Source: Adiantum capillus-veneris
Taxonomy: Eukaryota > Streptophyta > Polypodiopsida > Polypodiales > Pteridaceae
Assembly (NCBI GenBank): GCA_014529385.2
Contig: CM043963.1
Coordinates: 66,876,895-66,940,894, forward strand
DNA length: 64,000 nucleotides
Reading direction: 5' to 3'
Shown here: positions 43,785-55,639 of the stretch, one piece after another
How the letters are laid out: each line of letters starts with the position of its first letter
Numbering within the stretch: position 1 is the stretch's first letter
The notes under the pieces: generated by a model
What the model saw: only the letters and a program-made list of their open reading frames with translations
Database searches by the model: none
What the model was told of the DNA's origin: nothing
Made by a program: the position numbers and the translations under genes

Positions 43785-46059
43785 TTGTTTCCTACACAAC
43801 AGAAACCTCACAAAGTCTATAGACCCCTGGCTATACCTAGTGTCATCCAAGAAGAAAGTGACTTGAAGTCATGGGAAAGTGGGCGTACTCACTTCTTGTT
43901 GGAAAGAATGTTTATAGAGAAACTACCTGACTCTATCAAAGAAATGGACATCCCATCTTCCCCACGTCAAGGGATTGAAGCCCAAAAGGTGCCGTTAAAT
44001 ATTGCCAAATTGATGATTTCATGGCTTTAGAAGTTAGAACCACCATCATGTCAAAACTATATGGAGACCCCGAGCTATTCTTATCTCTTTGCGCTTTCCT
44101 CAATGGAGAACTGAAAGTCAGGCTACCACAATTTGTGCAGATGGATGGAGCTAGGGTGGTGCCAATAGAGGAGGAACACTTAGATCCACAACCCAACCTA
44201 GATAAGAACTTTGTTGTTGAAATACCTGTTAACAAGTTGGGATAATACTTTGAAGGCAATGAATCCAATGCGACCATACCAATCACTACCAAGGGATTAA
44301 CTGTGAAGGGAACCCTTGATGGTGGCATTGCGGTTGGCATTGTGACTAAAAATTGATGGGAAACTATGGGAAGACCTCACCTTGGGACCACAAACATAGT
44401 AGTAAAGATGGCCAATGGGACTATTGTTAAACCTATTGGGATACTAGAAGATCTCAAGATTAAGGTCTTTGGACACAAAATAAGTAATACCTTCATTGTT
44501 ATGGATTTACCCAAGCACACTATGTCATCTGAGATGATCTTAGGACGTCCATTCATGAGGTAACAAAAATGGTGCATGACTGGTCTAAAAACCATGTCCA
44601 CTTGCTGTTCCAAGAATCTGTTATTCGAGTAGATCTTGTAACTAGTCGAGCACATCCTCTAGGAAACAAATTTATAATTGATCATAGATCTGACACCATA
44701 GTTCACCCGGCCTCGTTGCAATATTGTTACACATGTAAAATGGACACTAATGTTAGGAAAGATTCTCCTTATATGGATGTTCTACCTGGGATGACTGAGT
44801 CTGACAATGTGGATTGGGTCCACCTAGAAGCAACCATAGACACTTGGGAAAATAGGGGGACAACCTGGGTAACACCTGAGGGGGATGAAATGCCACCGCT
44901 CGTACCCTTAAATATGATAGAAGTAATGCATATAGCTTCCAATGACCTACAGGATGAAGGCTTGACTGGCATTGGAACGAGTAGCATCTCACAAGACTAC
45001 AGCCCACACTATTTGGGGTCAGAATCATCAACTAAAATGGACTCTGAGGATGAAGAAGTTTTCAGTTATGACAATGGGGTTGTGGCTCAAGACTTTTTTA
45101 TCATGCCTGTTGGAACTATGGAAGGCAATATAAACCTAGGATGTGCGTGTATGATAGTCACCAAATGCATTATTGACTAGGGGACTGGGAGTGTTACAAT
45201 GCAAAAACCAACTCTTAGCCCTGCCACCCAAGACATAGTCCCTGAGATATTACCTCCTGAGGAAAAAATCCAGAAACAATGCATGTCCAAGAAGTTGAAT
45301 CATATGTCCCTATAGCCCAACTCTCTAGAGCTTCAACTCATGTAATTGCAACAAAGCTTGAGACACATAAAACGCATCCTAATATAACAAATAAAAAATA
45401 CAAGTGGGTACCTAAAGCTTCTTTAGCGACCATGGCTGATGCTAAAAAACCAGAGCCTTGTAAGAAACGTCCCACTCGCTCCCAGAAATGTAATAAGACG
45501 TCGCATTGGATTCCCAAACGACTATTGGAAGCCCAAGGCTACTATCTAGGAAATGATCAAATCTGGGTGCCAAAATGTAGATTGTGTTCTTACATGTCGC
45601 TTGACCCATGTGAGTCCAATCTTGTGAGACAAAAAATCCGATGGAAGATCATGGGAAAGGAGAACTCACAAAACACTATACACCGGACCCGACGCTAGTA
45701 TGGGTTCCCAAGCGAGAAAGGCTTGTTTCGCTCAACTCAACCATAGAAAAAATGAATGAAGCTTCTTGATCTTCATGTAGTTCATATGTGGAAATAGAAG
45801 CTTCAACACAACCTCCACCTACCATCTTACATATCCATACAAACAAGAAAGATTTTTCACCTCCCGTTGTAAGTTCACCACCTACAACAACTTTGCAAAT
45901 AAAATCATGGGAGAGTACCTGACCACCCTTGCAACTAGATGAAGTGCCTAGGGCGGTCGAAAACTATTGGTCAAAGTCTTCACCCATGACAACAATTGGT
46001 TTCAAAAGGTGACAACATCATTTCAAAAGCTATTATCTACCCAAGGAAGGGGGAGTGTT
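43785..46059 (+). pseudogene. Fragment I: protease and 3' part of a gag-pro-type retroelement
   Basis: Plus strand. 44021-44563 resembles the protease of element F: NATIPITTKGLTVKGTLDGG, where the expected D-S-G reads D-G-G, and MILGRPFMR. 44569-45180 continues after a small frameshift (TKMVHDW; F has LKMVQDW), with an acidic C-terminal stretch. 45279-45760 carries four W-V/I-P-K motifs (45405, 45507, 45564 and, in another frame, 45701). No RT is seen between the protease and the polypurine run at about 46042-46059. Gag is absent: the fragment starts abruptly at 43785, back to back with the minus-strand J. Confidence 0.75.
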
Positions 46060-46215
46060 TGTTGACATTCATCATTCACTTACTCCCCTCTTAACCTTCC
46101 TCCCTAACCTCTCAATCTCCAAATATTAGGGAATGTATATACAAAGCCTTATACTCATAAGAACAAGATAAAGAAAGTAAAAGAGCAAGAGCCACCAAAC
46201 AAAAATTTGGAAACC
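46042..46215 (+). repeat. Polypurine tract and truncated 3' LTR of fragment I
   Basis: AAGGAAGGGGGAGTGTT is followed by TGTTGACATTCATC at 46060, which starts with the same TGTTGAC as the element F LTR. Only about 155 bp remain before element G sequence takes over near 46216. No right end is visible. Confidence 0.5.
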
Positions 46216-48050
46216 TACAAGTTTTATAGTCAATCCTACTGAAGTAGGTAGAGCCTTGTAGCTTATCAAATAGATCTTTTACCCGAGGTACGGGAAATGT
46301 TTTTTTGATAGTGATATGGTTTACTGCACGATAGTCCACACACATGCGGTATGTACCATCTTTCTTTTGCACTAAAAGAACTGGAGACCAAAAGGGACAG
46401 GAGCTAGGTCTCACCATCCCTTTGTCTACCAATTCTTGTACTTGCCTCATGAGCTCCTCTTGTTGAGCTTGGGAAACTCAATAAGGAGGTTTCTTAGGCG
46501 GTGAGCTTCCTGATAGGAGCTCACTTCAATGGTCATCATCCCCTTGTTTTGGAGGTAAGTCCATAGGGATATCATCGATGAACACATCTTGGAATCCTTT
46601 TTAGAAAGTTAGACAAGTCTAACTCTTCTTGATTCCTACCATTCACCTTTGATGAAACATTAGGACCTTCTAGGGACTCTTTGACAAAAATCATGTACGC
46701 AAAAACTGAGCTCTTCATTGATTTATCAAGGGCAAGAGGATTTACAAGTGGTATAGTACGACCAGACTCATTAGCATCTATATACATATTCTTTCCCCTG
46801 AAGTAGATTCTCCTTTCAGGGAACTTCATGATGGTAGCCATGCGGTTGAACCATGGTGCCCCTAGGATAGCATCCTCATGCTGGAGAGGAGAGATAAAGA
46901 AGTCTTCTTTGTCGACATAGCTTTGGACATGAAGCCTCAACTTACCAATTAAGGGAGTAATGGAGTCTTGATGTCCCTTGAAAGCGGCATCGGCAGTTAC
47001 AGCATCTCCCATCTCAAAAGCTTGAATGCCCAACTTGGTGGCCAACTCCATTGATATGAAGTTGTGAGTAGAACCACGTTCAAAAAAGATGAAGGCATCA
47101 TGCTCCCTTACCTTTCCCCGAGCATAGGAGAGAGGTGATCATTTGCAATGAGCATCCTCTTTTAAAGCTTTGATATGGAAGCTCTAGGAGTCTCATTGCG
47201 AGCATTTCTTTTGGGGCAAGAATGATAGCCATGTCCTTGCTCCCCACACTTAAAACATTTGTGATCCTTGCAAAAAGTTTCAAGCTCTTCAGGAAAGATT
47301 TTGTTTTTACCTTTGTAAACTCCTTTCTCCTTGGACCGATTGTTGTTGTTGTTGTTGGAATGGCCTTGGAAAGAATTTTGGGCATTAATTTTTTCCTTTG
47401 CATCACTTTTGTCTTTATTCTCCATGGGCTTGACATTCCGTCTAGCCCCTTGTTGGAAATTGACACGTGAAGCAACCCTGGTATGGTGGACTACTTTGCT
47501 GATAGAACCAGGCCGTTGAGGTTTGACATACTCGGCCATCTCTTCAAGTAATCCCGCAAAGAATTGTTGCTTTTGCTCAGCAAAGTCTATCTTTTGAAAG
47601 ACAGTACCCTTGAGATATAAATCCCAAAACTTATCCACATATTTGTGGATAGGCTCATGAGAGAGAAGCCTCAAACTCCGCCATTCGGTGAGCACTTTGT
47701 CCTTTGCATCGCTTGCAAGGAATTGCTTCATGATGGAAACTCATAGAGTTTTCCATGTCTTTGAGGCTTTGTCGTTTCCATGAAGGCTACCCCACCATTG
47801 ACGAGCCAATTTTTAGTAGTGCATAGCTACATGGTGTAGCTTGGAGGACTCCGTGAAGCCCTTGTCTCCAAAGGCCGCATCAAGTTGTTGGATGAAGGCC
47901 AATACTTTGTCGGTAGCACCAAATGTGCCATCATAAGTGAGAAAAGAGATACTCTTTCCTCCCTCTTTGAACTTCTTTATCTTTTGTGACCTTTGTCATG
48001 CAAGGTAAGATTTGCGATGTCCTTTCCTCTTGTATTCTCTAGGAGAATAG
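46216..48050 (-). pseudogene. Element G: gag C-terminus, protease and RT fingers
   Basis: Read downward. Gag capsid-like part (KFKEGGKSISFLTYDGTFGA near 47960, KYVDKFWDLYLKGTVFQK). Zinc knuckle CFKCGEQGHGYHSC near 47250. Protease near 47070, where the active-site triplet D-P-G of element B reads E-R-G, followed by STHNFISMELATKLG and LGAPWFNRMA. RT fingers at 46450-46216 (VQKKDGTYRMCVDYRAVN) end at YFSRID, where homology stops. Stops and shifts are scattered. It joins the gag start at 60229 across element F. Confidence 0.88.
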
Positions 48051-48055
48051 CCATA

Positions 48056-49012
48056 TGTTGACCGCTGGGTCAACAACACAACATAACTCAAGTTTCCTAC
48101 CAAAGTCTTATCTTTTGCGAGTTATGAAATGTTGTGGATTATGGCTATAAACGTCATTTGTAATGAGTAGTTATTCTAGTTTCAGAACCCGGCATGCAAT
48201 GGCACTTCCAAATTGTAAATACAAAGCCATTTGACCCTTTCAACCCCATTTTTGGTTAAACCTAAGGTAGCCTTAGTATATAAGGTACCTAGGTCATTTT
48301 GTAATAAAGACTTTTATCATAATCAAACTTTTAGCGCTTCCATCTACTGTGTGTGAGAGAAAGAGAGTGAGCATGAGCTTCATCCTCTCGCTACGCCCGG
48401 CTCGCTCAACACATTGGAGATCCGACTGCACCATTTTTGTAGGCTTGAGGAGAGCTACGCAACAACGCCAAGCATTCCACGCAAGACGAAGCGCACACGC
48501 CAACGCATCTACGAGCTATTTGTGGCCGTAAGTGTATCAAACGATGTCTCTTTTGTGCGTGCTAGTAGTCTATAGAATCATGGCAACATAAGCTACGCAT
48601 AGGTACTCATAAATTTCAGTTTCGGGCACTTTCAAAATTCTGCTCTGTCATCCTACACGTTTTCCGTAGATAGGTTTAGAGTGAGGGTTTTGAGTGTAGA
48701 AGCGTAGGGACATGTGTATCCTAGTGAGGGGATGGTGCTCCTTAAGTTTCGTATGAATCTAGCATGATTAGGTGAGTTACCTTCCGTATGTGTGTATGTG
48801 GCTAGGTGGTGTAGTTGAGAGCAGTGAGGTTCTTGATTGTGGTTTAGTTGGCCTTCCAGAGTGTTGTATGTGTAGGATGGTCTCAGCCTGACAAGCTAAA
48901 GAGATTTCCTCCGTGTGCCTATCGTGTCATCTGTGTCCTCGATTGACATTATGTTGATCTAGGTAGTGTTTGCATGCACTTCATGGGTGTGTGAGTCGCT
49001 CCCCGTCCAACA
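48056..49012 (+). repeat. Element F 5' LTR and tRNA-Asp-type primer site
   Basis: 957 bp. A TATA box (TATATAA) lies at 48277-48283. The primer site begins one base after the LTR. Confidence 0.92.
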
Positions 49013-49031
49013 TTGGCGTCGTTGCCGGGGA

Positions 49032-51731
49032 CACAAGGACCTAAGTAGGTTTCCTACTAACACTCGTGTGATGGTTGCTTGATTTAGTTTCGGCTAAAGA
49101 AAGCGTTTTTCTTAAGTGGATCCAGAAGAGGATATTCCGCGATCAAGTGGATAGCCAGGAAGCGTGTGTCTCGCCGAGGGTCTGCGACTAGATAGGTTTA
49201 GTTAGGATCTGTGGATTAGAGTAGTTGTTTGTGGTCGAGTGATTTGTGAGGTGATAAAAGCGTTTACTAGTCCGTGTGTGGCAGTGAAGCGTTTTTCTAC
49301 TCATAGATGCAAAACCCCATATGATTTGTAGGAGTAGCTTTAGGTTAGTGATCCGATTATGATCTAGAGCTATTCAACATTGAATTATTTGCTTAAGTTC
49401 TTGATTGCATTTGAAATCACGGAAAAGTGTGCTTTTGAGGGTAAAAATGCATTAAACAAGCTTTTGTGGACATTTTTGTATGACTGACTGATGCTGTGCA
49501 TATAAAAGAGCATTTGCAAGGGTTCTGTGAAGAAAACCTGTAATTCTGTAAACATAGACATCCTACGCGTAGGATGTCTCAAGGGGGTTCTAGAGACCAA
49601 ATTTGAAAATGCTGACTACACCAGTGGGTTCAGAGGGTAGGTTTTACCCTAGTAACATATTGACTTGGGTGTTTTTTCCTATTTTTGTTGACCAAAAGCC
49701 AAAAGGCGGAGTCAGAAAACGTAAAATTTAGAAAAGGCTTAAATTGAGTGATTTTTGCATATTTTTGCAATTGTGAAGCATACTTGCACTTGTTGAGAGC
49801 ACAAGGAAGCATCAGGGACACTTCAGTCTCAAAAAATCAGAAGTAGACATCCTACGCGTAGGATGTGTACAGGGTGATCTGGTGGAAATTTTGAAAATCT
49901 GAGGTTACCAGTGTGTTTAGAAGGTAGGTTTTACCCTATTTCCACCTGGAAAGTGGACATTTGACCAAATTTTTGACAGATCAAAGCCAAAAGATGAGAA
50001 GTGCCAGACATCCTACCCAAATTGTGTCCAAGGTATAATTTTTGAGACCAAACCATAGGGTGACTTCAAAGGCATGTTCTAAATGTTGTATTGAGTGCAT
50101 GTGATAAATTTCACCTCATTTGGGTCAGTGAAAGGGAAGATTGAGCGGACTTTAGCATTTTGACTGAAAAAGGAAAGAACAGCTAGTTTTGGGGTCTTTT
50201 GACATCCAAATTAAAATCTAAGCATACCACTGGGTTACTGACATCAAGGGGAAGTTGTGGGACAAGTCTGGAGTCAAACAGGCCAAAAAGACATCCAACG
50301 CGTAGGATGTCTTCTGTGTGATTTTGGACTCTAAACAAAATTCTGAGCATACCACAGTGATTAGCACCTTAAGGAGAGTCTGTGGTTCAAATTTCGGGCA
50401 ATTCTGATTAGTAAGACATCCTATGCGTAGGATTTCTACTGCATAATTCTGAAACCAAAATTCTAATGTGACCATACCATGCTGTTGTATAGCCTTAGGT
50501 AAGCCTCCTAGTCAATTTTGGTCCAATTTGGAGTTGATTTGACTTAGGAATTTATCAGAACAGACATCAGGATTCTAAAGCAGATTCTTGATCATTTGAC
50601 CAACCTATAGGTGTCAGAATCAAAAAGTAAAAATAGCTGTGAGTTTAGCACATCAAGGGGAAGCTATAGTGCAAGTTTGAGCTGAAACAGAGCAAAAAGA
50701 CATCCTACGCGTAGGATGTCTCCAAGGTCATAAAGTGGTCAAAATTCTAATGTAGCCATATAGGGATGTTCTAAGTGTCTCAAGGATTCCAGATCTTTTT
50801 TTCAAAAGTGAATTTGGACCTTGTTTGGCCTATTTACCAAGCAAAGACAAGAATTGTCAGACATCCTACTCTTGGAGTGCACTAGAAGCTCTTGCAGCCT
50901 AAATCTTGACCTATTGGCATCCAAATTTAATTTTGAGCATACCATTGGGTTGCTGAGCACTAGGAGAATCTTGGGTTCAAGTTTGGACAAAATCTAAGTA
51001 GTTAGACATCCTACGCGTACGATGTCTCCAGCTTGATTTAGGACTCCAAACCAACCTATGAGCACACCACTGTGATCAGCACATCAAGGAGAAGCTGTGG
51101 TGAAAATTTCAAGTCATTCTGAGCAAAAATACATCCTACACGTAGGATGTCTCAAGGACATTTTTAGGTCCAAATAAAATTCTGAGCATACCATTGTGTT
51201 GCTGGACTTAAGAGGAGTATCTGGACAAGATTTTGTTAAATTCTGAGCATATAGACATCCTACGCGTAGTATATCTCTAGGCCAGTTTTGAGGTCCAACT
51301 GTAATTTTGACCATAAAGAAGTGTTCACAGTGTCACAGAGATCCCAAATCTTCTTTTAAAATTGCATTTGGACTCATTTTGACCAGTCTAAACTGCATTT
51401 CGTTGTTTTGGCCATAACTTTCACAAACGGTATCGGATTGAAAAAGTTTTTGCATCAAAACGTAGCCTGAGAGCGCCTCTACAGATCTTAGAGCAAAACT
51501 TGAACTAAATGCATGCCAATGACAACCATTTAGTTCAACTTTTAAAAAAATGTTGTTTGAGGCCTCAAAATGCATCCGAAAGTCAGGCGTGTCTGAAAGC
51601 GACAATTTGCGAGACTTGTGACGAAACGGTTGCGGTTTTGGACATAGTTTCAACTTTTCCCTAACCAAAGTACTTGAACACAGTGTACTAAGTCTACTTG
51701 AACCAAGAAAAATCTCTTTAGCACAGAAATC
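49032..51731 (+). repeat. Element F 2.7-kb leader with palindrome-bearing repeats
   Basis: No coding capacity. From about 49556 to 51276 it contains diverged repeats of roughly 124-161 bp. Most carry a 24-bp palindrome made of AGACATCCTACG followed by its reverse complement: 49556 (perfect), 49845, 50289, 50414, 50698 (perfect), 51004, 51129, 51253. Damaged half sites lie at 50006, 50557 and 50859. Shared flanks include GAGCATACCA and AAGGGGAAG-like strings. In RNA each palindrome would form a 10-bp hairpin with a self-complementary CGCG loop. Confidence 0.85.
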
Positions 51732-53790
51732 ATGTCTACCGTAGATTCAAACGAAGCTTACACAAGCTTGGAGATCCCGACGACTGAGGAATATCCTCCC
51801 ACAATGGATCTTCCAAACTCGCAATTGATAAAGACCCATCTTGTTGAGAGAGTTTCGATGATTGGTCATGAGAGTGACGGACTATATAGATACATTGATG
51901 ATAATGAGTTCAATCTTTATAGGTGCTCAGATCCATACCTAGAAGAGATAACGGATTACAAGCTCTTATATGTCTACACATACGGAGTCGACTATCAATG
52001 GAGATCTATAGTTGTCGACAAGTATGGACGAGAATACAGAGTTGTAGAAAGCACAAATCCACAGACTTTACTAGAAAGAGCTGGATATTTGGTCAATGAA
52101 GGACCACAAATGCCTCCACCAAACACGAGAATTCCTATAGGAATTCCAAGAAGAGAGCCACTAGGATTCCCTTCAAGAGCGATAATGAGAGAAGGATTGG
52201 GAGAGTCTCTGGTTAGACTTGTAGACAATCGACGAGTTAGACCATCCCAAGTCCAGAAATGGGTAAACAGAAAATACTCCGGAGATAAAGATCCGAGAGA
52301 TCACGTAACGGCTTTTAGAAGAGTGATTAGAGCAGAGGAAGTTTAAGATTTTGCGACACAGTTTGCGGGATTTGGATTGACTCTAGAAGATGATGCATCT
52401 ACATGGTTTGACTCGGTGGAAAAATGGGATTTTGAGACCCTAGATGAGCTGTTTGAGGAGTTTATTGAAGAATTATCGCCAAAAGGCATTGCTCACAACA
52501 CGGTCTCGCAAATCCATAGATTCAAACAAAAAGAGGATGAATCAGCATCATTACGACTCAAGAGATATGTTAAGCTCTGTCCGAGAGCGGAATTACCTAC
52601 GCAAGCACGACTGATGCTGATCTTTATCCAGGGAATGAAAGATGCGGGCCTTCAGAAGGATCTGCATATGATAAGGAGGATGACTCTAAACGAGTTGATC
52701 AAAGAAGCTCTTTATCTAGTGGATAAATGTGAGGCATACAAAGAAAAGGACTTAAAGAGTCAGGGAGATGACACATCCTCTCAGCACAATGTTTCACAGA
52801 TAAGTGAGTCCATTGCCAAGACAACGGCACCTATTGATCAAGAAAAGCTTATCGACGACTTGGTCAAGAGGTTGATTCTTCTTGTAAGGTCTGATTCGGG
52901 AGAGCCGAAGTGGTGTGAAATTGAGAGAAAATGGACGAACCATACGGGGGAAGAGTGCTATTATAGCGTGGAAAATTCTAGGGAGAGGTATGTACAACCT
53001 GTTCCAGAAGCACCTACTCCACCTAGATACATTACGGGGAATGCGCCAGGACCAATAGGAGTTTTAAGGCCACAGCTTGTCTTAGGACAAAACCCTCTGA
53101 TGCCAGGTGCTAGAATGCAGGTAGACATGAGATACATGCCAATGATGGAAGCATCAAATAAACCAACGCAAGTACCAGCTATAATGTGGTATAGCAACCA
53201 AAGTGATTACTACCCTTCGGAGTAAAAAAATGTGAGAGAAACACATGGAGTGGTGAGGCCGGTACAACCTCCACCTCCTGGGTTTCAGTCGAAAGAAAGA
53301 AGGTATGAAATGGACGAAAGGACATTGCGATTCAATGCAAATAGCGGCTTATTTAGGTGAAAGCTTGCTTATAGCCAAAAGGAAATGCTAAAAGAATCTC
53401 CTCAACCAGAGACAAATTGTCACAAAAGTCGTGACAACCACTTGGTCAAACAATGTCCTCATACGGAGATCACTGAAGTAAATGCCTATTGTCTTGAGTG
53501 TGGCATCACTCACTTGATCCCCGATTGCCCGAAAAAACCAAACCAAATTAGGAAAATCATGACAAATGTATCAGGGATTGTTTAGATCCCTAGTAGCTCA
53601 GAAAATGAAAATGTTGTACCAGTGCAAGTGGTTACGAGAGCACAAGCTCAAAAGAAAGCTGATGAGAATCCAGAGACAAAAAACACGGAAAGTGTCAAGA
53701 GTCCAAAGACAGATGATGGACCAAAGACAGACGCACTAGTCAGAAAACCAAGAGCAAACGAAATAGTTGGAAAGCTAGAAAGACTAGGAT
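51732..53790 (+). pseudogene. Element F gag
   Basis: ATG at 51732 (MSTVDSNEAYTS). One frame to about 53790 with stops at 52344 (TAA, GTTTAAGAT), 53223 (TAA) and two or more later. N-terminal ~200 residues: matrix-like region (YRYIDDNEFNLYRCSD). Capsid-like core: KYSGDKDPRDHVTAF, TLEDDASTWFDSVEKWD, RFKQKEDESASLRLKRYVKL, MLIFIQGMKDAGLQ. Two zinc knuckles follow: CHKSRDNHLVKQC (second Cys missing) and CLECGITHLIPDC. A Lys-rich tail overlaps the next frame. It resembles fragment J gag. Gag would form the particle that packages the RNA. Confidence 0.85.
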
Positions 53791-54499
53791 GAAAGCACGC
53801 AGGGAACGAGAGAAAAAATCCCTAGCTGAGAAGCTTACCGAAGCTGAGGAGAAGATAAAACAACATGAGGAAAAGGAGGCACCTTCTCTTACACATATGG
53901 TTAAACCTCTAGAAGAACCATCCACGGATGAGAAACCGAGAAGTGCTAGTTCAGGAGGATCTGTGTTGGCAGAGAAGGTTAATAAGACATTAGATGCCCT
54001 CTTGAAAGACTATGATGTGAGGCTCAAAAACAACCAAACCCAAGAACATAGGTGGATGACATATCCGTATGCGGAACTAGAAAAGCAAAGGTTTGAACTG
54101 TGCAAGAAAATGATTCAAACAGCCCAAGCTTTACTAGAACCACCAGTTGAAAAACCTGAGGATGTGATCCGTGTCATGCCTACACAAGTAATCCCACCAA
54201 ACCAGGAACTAAGAGAGCCAGATTCTAGTCATGAGCACAGACCAAACCTCAAAGACCCAGCATTAGAACCAAGGATAGTACTGAATACCACGGATAACTC
54301 TTCCGAGGGTTTGCACCAAGCTATACCTGAGGATTGTAAAGAGGTAGATGGTCTTGACGAATTGTGGAAACAAGTCAAAGAGGCCAATGAAGCCGATGAA
54401 CCAAGAAGACGAGTAGACAAGACTGGTGATGAACGAGGAGTGTTTCTACCACCAATAGAGGAATTTGAGACAGGATCTCAAATGAATCTAGACGTGTGA
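53789..54499 (+). pseudogene. Element F coiled-coil and acidic spacer between gag and protease
   Basis: 236 codons in the second frame. Residues 1-40 are strongly charged with a predicted coiled coil (REREKKSLAEKLTEAEEKI). Later parts are Pro/Glu-rich with no family I know. The frame change near 53770-53790 relative to gag may be a programmed shift or a mutation. The segment continues in the same frame, through stops, into the protease. Confidence 0.6.
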
Positions 54500-54574
54500 T
54501 CGTATTGGGGCGACAAAGGATCTGTACAATCTATGGATAGTTAATCCCATTCGCTAAGAACACTACTGTTCTAC

Positions 54575-55639
54575 ATGGGAGAGTACGAGACTAAGTTAGA
54601 TGTGGTTGCAGTCCCATCACAGAGACTGTCTCCCAACAAGGCCATCGATTCAAAGGGGCTAGTAGGTATTCTATCTACCCCAGTCACCTGTACAATAATG
54701 TTAGCCGAGTTGCTCAGAATAAGACCAAACATGTGGGCTAATGTGGGTAAATGTCTAGAGAAATTTGGTGTAAAAACCCCAATCACTCAAATCGAGGAAG
54801 GCATCAAAGAGATTGAAATGCCTCAACTAAATACTAGGCCAGTGCCATTAAACAAGGTAGGCGAGTATTACGAGGGAGAAGATGGAAACACCACCCTTCC
54901 TATGGAATTCAATAATGTAAAAACCATGGCAATCCTTGACAGTGGAGCTGGTGTGGCCATTGCAACCAAAGAGGTTTGGAAAAAATGGGGAAAACCTGCC
55001 TTGATATCCACACGAATGAACCTGCAGCTTGCAGACGGACACAAGGAAAAGCCCCTAGGACTGCTAGAAAAAGTACTTGTTACTTCTTGCGGCATTGAAT
55101 ATGAACACACTTTTGCTGTTGTTGACTTTGGCAAGAAGAACAACTATGACATCATTCTGGGAAGACCATTCATGCGACAATTGAAAATGGTTCAAGATTG
55201 GGGTTATGACCAAATATACCTAAGACATATGGAAACCATAACAAAGTTAAACTTGAGGGACCATAGCTATAGGGATGTGACGAGAACACCGGTTGAGGAG
55301 TTTGATTCCGCCACAGTAGCAGGATCAGAACTTCCAGCTTGGTTAGGTAAGCCTAAAGAACTGTGGATGTGTGGAGCTTCACAATGTGGCAGCTTGAAAC
55401 GTGAGGAATGTATCCTAGAGCGGGTTATAGAGGATAGCGACTATATCCCAAAACCATTTCCTGAAGAAGAGTTAGAGCCTTTTGGATGGGAACACATCTT
55501 GGCTACTCTGGACGTGTGCGCCGTGGAGGATGCTCCCACAACAAAGTTTTGTGATGAAAATGGCTATGATGTTGTTCCTTATTTTGCAGTGAGTGTAATC
55601 CAGGAAAACGAAGAGAACGAGACATCAACAAGCTCGTGA
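54575..55639 (+). CDS. Element F protease (354 aa)
   Basis: Retropepsin-type aspartic protease. The active site near residue 119 is M-A-I-L-D-S-G-A-G-V-A (D-S-G intact). TRMNLQLADGHKEKPLGLLE is the flap side, and YDIILGRPFMRQLKMVQDW is the conserved second half. The N-terminal ~110 residues match the corresponding region of fragment I. The C-terminal ~120 residues are acidic and unknown. The Met at 54575 may not be the real start, because the frame is open upstream except for stops near 54500-54545. No RT follows the protease, unlike in autonomous Ty3 elements. Confidence 0.8.
   Translation: MGEYETKLDVVAVPSQRLSPNKAIDSKGLVGILSTPVTCTIMLAELLRIRPNMWANVGKCLEKFGVKTPITQIEEGIKEIEMPQLNTRPVPLNKVGEYYEGEDGNTTLPMEFNNVKTMAILDSGAGVAIATKEVWKKWGKPALISTRMNLQLADGHKEKPLGLLEKVLVTSCGIEYEHTFAVVDFGKKNNYDIILGRPFMRQLKMVQDWGYDQIYLRHMETITKLNLRDHSYRDVTRTPVEEFDSATVAGSELPAWLGKPKELWMCGASQCGSLKREECILERVIEDSDYIPKPFPEEELEPFGWEHILATLDVCAVEDAPTTKFCDENGYDVVPYFAVSVIQENEENETSTSS

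Noticed and set aside
49556-51276. CRISPR array
   Set aside because: Repeats are palindromic but spacing is irregular, the intervening sequences are themselves related, and the setting is a plant LTR retrotransposon leader.
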